5,621 bases of DNA from Ramlibacter sp. GTDB taxonomy: Bacteria; Pseudomonadota; Gammaproteobacteria; Burkholderiales; Burkholderiaceae_C. The translations under genes were made by a program, and so were the position numbers. The stretch spans positions 1-5,621 of the forward strand of contig JAJAZH010000075.1 of NCBI GenBank assembly GCA_026785815.1, written 5' to 3'. Positions 1 to 5,189 of this stretch are shown here, one piece after another; the first letter of the stretch is position 1, and each line of letters opens with the position of its first letter. Under the pieces are notes generated by a model. It ran no database searches, had not been told where the DNA came from, and was given only the letters and a program-made list of their open reading frames with translations.

Positions 1-133
1 ACTCCACGGTGCGCTGCGCCAGGCGCTTCTCGACCCGGACATGCTCGAGATACTTCTCGACCAAATGAAAATCCGCCCCCACGCTTGCAGCGACCGCTGC
101 TGCGCTCCGAATCGAGGGGGCATCCGCGCTCAT
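1..133 (-). CDS. xerC: Tyrosine recombinase XerC, N-terminal part (truncated by window edge)
   Basis: Only the first 44 codons lie in the window. XerC is a cytoplasmic site-specific recombinase that, with XerD, resolves chromosome dimers at dif. The visible part has a variable Ala-rich leader (residues 1–19) followed by residues 20–44 (DFHLVEKYLEHVRVEKRLAQ then RTVE). This matches the start of the core-binding (SAM-like) domain of Xer recombinases, where a helix ending in 'L..V.K.L...T...Y' is typical. The catalytic R-H-R-Y residues would lie beyond position 1 and cannot be checked. The ATG at 133 was chosen because it opens the frame 16 bp after the DUF484 stop; a GTG at codon 18 (about 82) is an alternative. 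No strong ribosome-binding site is visible, so translation is probably coupled to the upstream gene. The call rests on the short N-terminal match plus the dapF–DUF484–xerC order, which is also seen in E. coli (dapF–yigA–xerC). Confidence 0.85.
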   Translation of the reverse strand, partial: MSADAPSIRSAAAVAASVGADFHLVEKYLEHVRVEKRLAQRTVE

Positions 134-149
134 GGCATCCGTCGTGGCA

Positions 150-845
150 TCAGTCGTGGCGCAGCCGCGAGAGCGCGGCGCTGGCCAGTTCGGCGATGCG
201 CTCCAGGAAGTCGGTGCCCATACCGCTCTGGAACCGCTGCGGATCGGGCGACGACAGCACCAGCATGCCGAATGCCGGCACCGCGGTGTTGACCGCGCCG
301 TCTCGCAGCGGGATCAGGGCCAGCGACAGCGCGGTCGCGCTGTCGGCCAGCCAGTTGACCGCCTCGAAGCCGGAGTTGACGCCGCAATAGGGCTGGGTCA
401 GCGACGAAGCGAAGCTCTTCGCGTCCTCGCTCACGCCTTCGGCGAACGCTTCGCTGCCGTAGCGGCTGTCGACGTCCCAGACCTTGATCGCGACCTGCGG
501 CACCATGAACTGGTTGGCGATCTCGCTGGCGATGGTGGCCGGCAGCGAGCGGCCGGAGCGCACCTGCAGCAGGTTGCGGGCCCAGCGCTGCAGCCGGTCG
601 GCAATGATGACGTTCTCGTTGCCGTGGCGGACCATGTCCATCAGCCGGTGCTCGAGCGCCTTGATCTTCTCGCGCAGCATCTCGGCCTGCCGCTCCTGCA
701 GGCTGACGGCGCGGTGGCTGTGCGGGCTGGTCAGGTGCACGGCGGCCAGCAGCTCGGAGTGGCGGCCGAAGAAGTCCGGCGTGTTCGCCAGGTAGTTGGC
801 GATGTCGTCTTCGGTGATCGGGTTCATGGCGTCGGTGGGTTTCAT
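150..845 (-). CDS. DUF484 family protein (YigA-like, GAF-like fold)
   Basis: The product is a 231-aa cytoplasmic protein of the DUF484 family, which has no established biochemical role. Residues 10–35 form the conserved N-terminal helix pair, with ITEDDIANYLANTPDFF followed by RHSELL. Residues about 48–75 are Leu/Glu/Arg-rich and likely form a short coiled coil. Residues about 95–228 form the GAF-like domain, ending in the family's typical run FGMLVLSSPDPQRF then GMGTDFLERIAELASAAL. No membrane segment or signal peptide is seen. The start at 845 lies 5 bp after the dapF stop. An internal ATG at 827 (codon 7) would also keep the whole conserved region, and neither start has a clear Shine-Dalgarno, so the start is uncertain by 6 codons. 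DUF484 genes are classically placed between dapF and xerC, as here, but the reason for this linkage is unknown. Confidence 0.9.
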   Translation of the reverse strand: MKPTDAMNPITEDDIANYLANTPDFFGRHSELLAAVHLTSPHSHRAVSLQERQAEMLREKIKALEHRLMDMVRHGNENVIIADRLQRWARNLLQVRSGRSLPATIASEIANQFMVPQVAIKVWDVDSRYGSEAFAEGVSEDAKSFASSLTQPYCGVNSGFEAVNWLADSATALSLALIPLRDGAVNTAVPAFGMLVLSSPDPQRFQSGMGTDFLERIAELASAALSRLRHD

Positions 846-850
846 GTGTC

Positions 851-1735
851 TTACTCGTCCATCAGGTTGATCTCGCCTTCGTACACGGTCACGGCTGGCC
901 CGGTCATCAGCACCGGCGCCCAGCCCGCACCTGCGCGGCCGGCCCACTCGATCGTGAGCACGCCGCCCCGGGTGTGGACGTCGACCCGCCGGTCCAGCAA
1001 TCCGAGCCGGATGCCGGCCACGACCGCCGCGCAGGCACCGCTGCCGCAGGCCAGTGTCTCACCCGCGCCCCGTTCCCAGACCCGCAGCCGGACCTGCGCG
1101 CGGTCGACCACCTGCATGAAGCCGGCGTTGACGCGGCGCGCGAAGCGCGGATGGGCCTCGATCGCGGCGCCATGCTGCCGCACCCGTGGGCCGGACAGGT
1201 CGGCCACGATCTGCACCGCATGCGGGTTGCCCATCGACAGGACCGCGACCGCAATGACGACCGACTGGCCGGGCCAGTCGAGGGCCAGCGGCCAGGTCTC
1301 CCAGCCACCCTGCGCTTGCGGCGACAGCCCGGACGGATCGAACGGCACCAGCGCCGGCTCGAACAGCGGCGGGCCCATGTCGACCGTGACCCGGCCGTCG
1401 GCATCGATTCGCGGCTCGATCACTCCGGCGAGCGTGCGCACCGTGATCCGGTCCTTGGCGCTCAAGCCCTTGTCGCGCACATAGCGCACGAAGCAGCGGG
1501 CGCCGTTGCCGCACTGCTCGACCTCGCCGCCGTCGGCGTTGTGGATCGCATACTCGAAATCGATGCCAGGGGCCGGCGACGGCCGCACCGACAGGATCTG
1601 GTCGGCTCCGACACCGAAGTGGCGGTCGGCGAGCTGGCGGTACTGTTGCCCGGTGAGGTTCAGGCGGCCGCGCGTTTCATCGAGCACCACGAAGTCGTTG
1701 CCGGCGCCCTGCATCTTGGTGAAGCGCACTTTCAT
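851..1735 (-). CDS. dapF: Diaminopimelate epimerase (EC 5.1.1.7)
   Basis: DapF interconverts LL- and meso-diaminopimelate in the cytoplasm, the step that supplies meso-DAP for peptidoglycan and for lysine synthesis. It is a cofactor-independent two-cysteine enzyme. The 294-aa product starts with MKVRFTKMQGAGNDFVVLDE, the family signature. Both catalytic cysteines are present: Cys75 in EQCGNGARCF and Cys230 in ETLACGSGACAA. The substrate-binding segments around NADGGE (66–71), SMGNPHAV (167–174), NAGFMQVVDR (203–212) and ERGAGET (221–227) are also intact. The length is slightly above the usual 270–285 because of a loop at about 131–157 rich in Pro, Gly and Trp. The open frame continues upstream, but only antiparallel to the family start inside the neighbouring gene; the ATG at 1735 is fixed by the signature. 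It overlaps the upstream stop by 4 bp (ATGA) and has no good ribosome-binding site, so it is probably translated by coupling. Confidence 0.97.
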   Translation of the reverse strand: MKVRFTKMQGAGNDFVVLDETRGRLNLTGQQYRQLADRHFGVGADQILSVRPSPAPGIDFEYAIHNADGGEVEQCGNGARCFVRYVRDKGLSAKDRITVRTLAGVIEPRIDADGRVTVDMGPPLFEPALVPFDPSGLSPQAQGGWETWPLALDWPGQSVVIAVAVLSMGNPHAVQIVADLSGPRVRQHGAAIEAHPRFARRVNAGFMQVVDRAQVRLRVWERGAGETLACGSGACAAVVAGIRLGLLDRRVDVHTRGGVLTIEWAGRAGAGWAPVLMTGPAVTVYEGEINLMDE

Positions 1736-2370
1736 CCAGGACCCGTGCCGCGCATCCGGTCCAGCGCCCGGTCGACGAAGGGCAGGCGGTCCTGGCCCCA
1801 GAACCGCTCGCCGTCCAGCACGAAGATCGGCGCCCCGAAGATGCCGCGCTCGACCGCTTCCTGGGTGTATAGCCGGTAGCCGGCCTGGGTGGCGGCCGCG
1901 GACTCCAGCGCCTGCAAGCTGGCGCCGTCGAAACCGTTCTCGTTGGCGACCTCGATCCGCACGTCGGCCTGCGCGGTGTCGCGCTCTTCCACCCAGAGCG
2001 CGCGCAGCAGCGCATGCGAGAGCACGAAGGCGTCGAGCCCCTGCTGCTGCGCGGCGATCACCATCCAGCCCGGGTACTTGTTCCAGTTCGGATCGCTGGC
2101 CGCCGCCGTCGGGTAATGACGCGGCTGCAGGTTCAGCGGCATCTGCAGGTGCTCGCGCCAGCGCGCCAGTTCCAGCGCGTGATAACTGCGGCGCGGCTCG
2201 GGCCGGGTCTTGAGCGGGATACCGCCGGTCACCGGAACCACGGCCTGGAAGTCGTAGGGCTTGAGCACCAGCCGCACGCGATGCCGCCGCACGATGTCCT
2301 GCAACTGCGGCCCGGCGAAATACATCCAAGGGGACGACAGGCTGTAATAGCAGTCCAGATCGATCTTCAT
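1732..2370 (-). CDS. 2-hydroxychromene-2-carboxylate isomerase / DsbA-family (GST kappa-like) protein
   Basis: The 212-aa product has a thioredoxin-like fold with a helical insertion, as in 2-hydroxychromene-2-carboxylate (HCCA) isomerases and kappa-class glutathione transferases. The start reads MKIDLDCYYSLSSPWMYFAG. The SSPW (12–15) sits where HCCA isomerases carry the catalytic/GSH-activating Ser, and where DsbA has CxxC, so a disulfide oxidase role is unlikely. Other family marks are KPYDF with a following aliphatic stretch (about 38–45), P-rich GGIPLKTRP, the NWNKYPGW region, a central all-helical part, and near the C-terminus GIFGAPIFVLDGERFWGQDR, the typical 'GVFGvPtfvvdg..fwGqDrl' cis-Pro motif. 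No signal peptide is present, so it is probably cytoplasmic. ATG 2370 is preferred; an in-frame GTG at 2388 would add 6 residues. It is the first gene of the cluster leading to dapF. In degraders this family acts in naphthalene-type pathways, but no such genes are nearby and the true substrate is unknown. Confidence 0.88.
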   Translation of the reverse strand: MKIDLDCYYSLSSPWMYFAGPQLQDIVRRHRVRLVLKPYDFQAVVPVTGGIPLKTRPEPRRSYHALELARWREHLQMPLNLQPRHYPTAAASDPNWNKYPGWMVIAAQQQGLDAFVLSHALLRALWVEERDTAQADVRIEVANENGFDGASLQALESAAATQAGYRLYTQEAVERGIFGAPIFVLDGERFWGQDRLPFVDRALDRMRGTGPG

Positions 2371-2391
2371 GATCTCGATTATCGTCACGCC

Positions 2392-3894
2392 GTGAGTTCA
2401 GCCCAGCCCTCTTTGCCCCCGCCGCCGCTCCAGTTCATCGCCAGCCCCCGCAACCAGCCGGCCCTGGACGCGCTGGCCCAGCGGGCGCGCAGCGACCTCG
2501 GGCTGCTGAATTTCCCGCGCGCCAACTGGGTGCTGCCGGCCACGGCGCCCGATGGCGGCGCCGCGCTGGATGTCCTGGTGGCCGGCGCCGGCATGTGCGG
2601 CCAGACCGCCGCCTATGCGCTGCTCCGGGAAGGCGTGACCCGGATCCGCGTGATCGACCGCAACCGGCGCGGCGACGAAGGCCCCTGGGCGACCTACGCC
2701 CGCATGCTGACCCTGCGCAGTCCCAAGCACCTGACCGGCCCCGACCTCGGCGTGCCGTCGATGACCTTTCGGGCCTGGTACGAAGCCCAGCACGGCGACC
2801 GGGGCTGGGCGTCGCTGCACAAGGTGGGCCGGGTCGATTGGCGCGACTACCTGCTGTGGGTGCGTGACGTCGCCGGCCTGCCGATCGACAACCAGGTGAC
2901 GCTGCTCGACGTCGTCGCCGACGGCCCCATGCTGAAGGCGCGCCTGGCCAGCGCCGCCGGCGAGCAGACCGTGTGGACCCGCAAGCTGGTGCTGGCGATG
3001 GGCCGGGACGGCAGCGGCGCCCCGCGCTGGCCCGACTACCCCTCGCTGCGGCGCGACGATCCGCTTGCCGCCGGGCGCGTCTTCCACTCGGCCGACGCGA
3101 TCGACTTCGATGCCCTGCGCGGCAAGCGGGTCGGTGTGCTCGGTGCCGGCGCCTCCGCCTTCGACAACGCGGCCTGCGCATTGGAGGGCGGGGCCAGGGT
3201 GACGCTGTTCGCGCGCCGCGCTTTCCTGCCGCAGGTGAACAAGAGCAAGTGGACTGCGTTCCCGGGCTTCTTCCATGGCTACCAGGCACTCGACGACGCG
3301 CGCCGCTGGCGCTTCTACAGCTACGTCTTCGACCAGCAGGTGCCGCCGCCCTGGGAAACCGTGCGGCGCTGCGATGCCCACGACGGCTTCACGCTGGCGC
3401 TGGGACAAAACTGGATCGACGTGCAGCCGATGCCGCGTTCAGTGACGGTGACGACAGGTTCGGGCCGGCAGGACTTCGATGCGGTGATCTTCGGCACCGG
3501 CTTCGACGTCAACCTGCTGGACCGGCCGGAGCTCGCGCGCTACACGGCGCATGTCGACACCTGGGCCCGTCACGTCGATGCGCAGCAGGCGGCGGCGCAT
3601 CCCGAGCCGGCGCGGTTTCCGTATCTCGGGCCGGGCCTGGAACTGCAGTCGGCGACCGGCGAGCATGCGCAAGCGCTGGCGCGGCTGCACTTGTTCAACT
3701 GGGGCAGCACCATGAGCCACGGCGCACTGGCCGGCGACATCCCCGGCCTGCAAACCGGGGCGACCCGCCTGGCGCAGGCGATCGCCCGCGACCTGTTCGT
3801 CGAAGACGCCGATGCGCACTGGAGCGCCCTGCAGGCCCACGAAGAGCCGGAGCTGCTGGACACCCGCTGGTACCTGCCGCCGGAGCGGCGTTGA
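2392..3894 (+). CDS. FAD/NAD(P)-binding flavin monooxygenase-like protein, substrate unknown
   Basis: The 500-aa product is a two-dinucleotide-binding-domain flavoprotein resembling the flavin-containing monooxygenase superfamily. An N-terminal extension (1–58) contains a Pro run and the segment DLGLLNFPRANWVLP. The FAD-binding Rossmann motif is VLVAGAGMCGQ (61–71), with an acidic residue, Asp89, at the end of the second strand. The NAD(P)-binding Rossmann motif is VGVLGAGASAFDNA (247–260). Between them, AAGRVFHSADAIDF (226–239) is a degenerate form of the FMO fingerprint FxGxxxH: Gly228 and His232 are kept but the first Phe is Ala226. A late FGTGFD (367–372) matches the ATG/GTG-type motif before the second FAD contact, and SHGALAGDIPG lies near the C-terminus. 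No membrane helix or signal peptide is seen, so it is probably cytosolic. The GTG at 2392 is the most upstream start that does not run into the divergent gene. No Shine-Dalgarno is visible, and GTG/TTG codons further in are possible. The flavoprotein class is secure; the reaction (N-, S- or C-oxygenation) cannot be assigned. Confidence 0.85.
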   Translation: MSSAQPSLPPPPLQFIASPRNQPALDALAQRARSDLGLLNFPRANWVLPATAPDGGAALDVLVAGAGMCGQTAAYALLREGVTRIRVIDRNRRGDEGPWATYARMLTLRSPKHLTGPDLGVPSMTFRAWYEAQHGDRGWASLHKVGRVDWRDYLLWVRDVAGLPIDNQVTLLDVVADGPMLKARLASAAGEQTVWTRKLVLAMGRDGSGAPRWPDYPSLRRDDPLAAGRVFHSADAIDFDALRGKRVGVLGAGASAFDNAACALEGGARVTLFARRAFLPQVNKSKWTAFPGFFHGYQALDDARRWRFYSYVFDQQVPPPWETVRRCDAHDGFTLALGQNWIDVQPMPRSVTVTTGSGRQDFDAVIFGTGFDVNLLDRPELARYTAHVDTWARHVDAQQAAAHPEPARFPYLGPGLELQSATGEHAQALARLHLFNWGSTMSHGALAGDIPGLQTGATRLAQAIARDLFVEDADAHWSALQAHEEPELLDTRWYLPPERR

Positions 3895-3904
3895 GCATGG
3901 ACGC

Positions 3905-3973
3905 CCCCGGATCACGTCCGGGGCAGGCCCCGGATCACGTCCGGGGCAGGCCCCGGATCAGGTCCGGGGCAGG
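3905..3973. repeat. Three tandem 23-bp palindromic (REP-like) units
   Basis: Three head-to-tail 23-bp units occupy 3905–3927, 3928–3950 and 3951–3973. Units 1 and 2 are identical; unit 3 differs by one base (C to G at 3961). Each unit is a hairpin with stem CCCCGGA, loop TCACG (TCAGG in unit 3) and stem TCCGGGG, followed by spacer CAGG. Neighbouring units can also pair across their junction, TCCGGGGC–AG–GCCCCGGA. They start 10 bp after the monooxygenase stop, between two convergent genes. There is no T-run, so this is not a classic intrinsic terminator, although the stems could stop or stabilise transcripts from either side. Confidence 0.9.
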
Positions 3974-4000
3974 CTCGTCAAGCGCGGCATGACAGGTGTT

Positions 4001-4030
4001 GTCATCCCGGCCTCGCGCCGGGATCCATCC
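4001..4030. repeat. REP-like palindrome, opposite orientation to the tandem units
   Basis: An 8-bp perfect stem, ATCCCGGC (4004–4011) with GCCGGGAT (4017–4024), encloses a 5-nt loop CTCGC. It is bordered by GTC on the left and CCATCC on the right. The GTCAT…GGATCCATCC frame is the same as that of the palindrome at 5136–5167 when the latter is read on the minus strand, so the two are inverted relative to each other. It lies 23 bp beyond the stop of the receptor gene and may cap its transcript, but no T-run follows. Confidence 0.8.
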
Positions 4031-4052
4031 GTTGCCGTCGCGGCGCCCCGCC

Positions 4053-5054
4053 TCAATCGATGCTGACGTTCGCCGCCCGCACCACCTCGGCCCACTTCAT
4101 CCGGTTGGCGCGCACCGTGGCCCGGAACTGCTCCGGCGTCTCGATCCGCACCGAGTTGCCGGCGCCTTCGAGCTTGGCGCGCGTTTCCGGGTTCTCCAGC
4201 ACGGTCTTGATCGCGCTGTTCAAGCGGGCGACCACGCGCGGATCGGTTCCCTTCGGCGCGAACAGCGCGAACCAGATCGAGCTGTCGAAGCCGTCGGTGC
4301 CGGGCAGCCGGCTTTCGGCGATGGTCGGCACATCGGCGATCGCGCCGACCCGCTTGCCGGTCGTCACCCCCAGCAGCCGGACCTTGCCGGCCTTGTACTG
4401 GGTCATCACCGTCTGCACCTGGTTCATGATGCAGCAGGTCTCGCCCTTGAGCACCGCCAGCATCGCCTCCGGCCCGCCTTTGTAGGGCACATGGGTCATG
4501 TTCAGGCCGAGCCGCGAATTGAACTCGGCGAAGGCCATGTGGGTGCCGGTTCCGTTGCCGGTCGACGCGTAGTTGTACTTGCCCGGATTGGTCTTGACCA
4601 GGTCGACGAACTCCTTGAGCGTCTTCACGTCGATCACGTCGGGGTTGATCGTCAGCACGTTCGAAACGTCCAGGATCGGTGCCACCGGCACGAAGTCGTT
4701 CTCGACGTCGAAGGACAGCTTCTTGTACAGCGCGGCGTTGCTGCCGTGCGTGGCAGCGGTGCCGAACACCAGCGTGTAGCCATCGGGTTTGGCGCGGGCC
4801 ACGTATTCGCTGGCGATGTTGCCCGCCGCGCCGACCTTGTAGTCGATCACCACCGGCTGTCCCAGCGCCCTGGCCAGCGGCTCCTGGATCGTGCGTGCCA
4901 CCACGTCGACGCCGGACCCGGCCGGGAAAGTCATGATGAAGGTGACCGGCTGCTGCGGCCAGTCGGCCTGGGCCAAGACTGCGGGCGCGGTGGCAGCCAG
5001 CAGGCACGAGGCCAGCCAGCCCACAGAGGCGCGGCGAGTGGACGGGATGTTCAT
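4053..5054 (-). CDS. Bug-family tripartite tricarboxylate transporter-type substrate-binding protein (TctC-like)
   Basis: The 333-aa product is a periplasmic solute receptor of the Bug/TctC family, which binds small carboxylates and related solutes, sometimes for a TctAB membrane partner. An N-terminal signal peptide is clear: basic STRRAS, a hydrophobic stretch (about 11–26), and a signal-peptidase site near VLA-QA (about 28–30). The twin Arg is only a partial Tat match. Family motifs are FPAGSGVDVVART (43–55), GAAGNIASEYVARAKPDGYT (75–94), YASTGNGTGTHMAFAEF (162–178), HVPYKGG (188–194), GVTTGKR (229–235) and DVPTIAE (241–247). An unusual Cys pair, CC, is at 207–208. ATG 5054 is chosen because AGGAG lies 5 nt upstream and the signal peptide follows directly; an ATG further upstream (5114) would add a non-secretory leader running through a repeat-adjacent region. 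No tctA/tctB is in the window, so this may be an orphan receptor. The ligand cannot be predicted. Confidence 0.95.
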   Translation of the reverse strand: MNIPSTRRASVGWLASCLLAATAPAVLAQADWPQQPVTFIMTFPAGSGVDVVARTIQEPLARALGQPVVIDYKVGAAGNIASEYVARAKPDGYTLVFGTAATHGSNAALYKKLSFDVENDFVPVAPILDVSNVLTINPDVIDVKTLKEFVDLVKTNPGKYNYASTGNGTGTHMAFAEFNSRLGLNMTHVPYKGGPEAMLAVLKGETCCIMNQVQTVMTQYKAGKVRLLGVTTGKRVGAIADVPTIAESRLPGTDGFDSSIWFALFAPKGTDPRVVARLNSAIKTVLENPETRAKLEGAGNSVRIETPEQFRATVRANRMKWAEVVRAANVSID

Positions 5055-5059
5055 GGCGG

Positions 5060-5064
5060 CTCCT
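5060..5064 (-). promoter_or_regulatory. Ribosome-binding site of the complete Bug receptor gene
   Basis: On the minus strand the sequence AGGAG is followed by five bases (CCGCC) and then ATG at 5054. This is the only strong Shine-Dalgarno in the window, and it decides the start over the in-frame ATG at 5114. Confidence 0.8.
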
Positions 5065-5135
5065 GGCGGGTCATCGGCTTGATTGTGGCGCGGGACTTCA
5101 TTTCGCGTCGCCATGCGCTAAAGCACTTGTCTGGG

Positions 5136-5167
5136 ATGGATGCCGGGTCAGGCCCGGCATGACAGGT
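5136..5167. repeat. REP-like palindrome between the two receptor genes
   Basis: A perfect 8-bp stem, ATGCCGGG (5140–5147) with CCCGGCAT (5153–5160), encloses a TCAGG loop. This loop is identical to that of the third tandem unit at 3951–3973. GGATGG precedes it and GACAGG follows. A degenerate relative of its right half, GGCATGACAGGT, recurs exactly at 3986–3997. It lies in the 135-bp gap between the two receptor genes, close after the stop of the upstream (right-hand) receptor. There is no T-run. A 7-bp direct repeat CTTGTCT occurs on both sides (5126–5132 and 5174–5180). Confidence 0.8.
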
Positions 5168-5189
5168 CACCCTCTTGTCTCGCAGGCTT

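Noticed and set aside
132..1484. Long plus-strand open frame (450 codons) opposite DUF484 and dapF
   Set aside because: It lies antisense to two clear family members, is low-complexity in composition (Ala, Arg, Gly, His, Val-rich) and matches nothing recognisable. It is a by-product of high GC codon use.
1736..2329. Upstream extension of dapF giving a 492-residue frame
   Set aside because: The DapF family start MKVRFTKMQGAGNDF is at 1735; the extension overlaps the isomerase-like gene in another frame.
2014..2391. Upstream extension of the monooxygenase frame to 2014
   Set aside because: The extension is antisense to the isomerase-like gene and reads as GC-driven sequence; the conserved part begins after the GTG at 2392.
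2398..3408. Minus-strand open frame (336 codons) inside the monooxygenase gene
   Set aside because: It is antisense to a gene with two intact Rossmann motifs, and its own translation shows no motif.
3905..3973. CRISPR array
   Set aside because: The units abut directly with no unique spacers and are palindromic REP-like sequences; no cas genes are nearby.
3905..4024. Intrinsic (Rho-independent) terminators
   Set aside because: The stems are strong, but no run of T follows on either strand, so a terminator feature is not claimed.
5055..5114. N-terminal extension of the first Bug receptor to ATG 5114
   Set aside because: It would put 20 charged residues before the signal peptide, and the AGGAG sits just before the ATG at 5054.
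3996..5162. Plus-strand open frame (388 codons) opposite the Bug receptor
   Set aside because: It is fully antisense to a gene with signal peptide, Shine-Dalgarno and family motifs, and its product is His/Arg/Gly-rich without domain signals.
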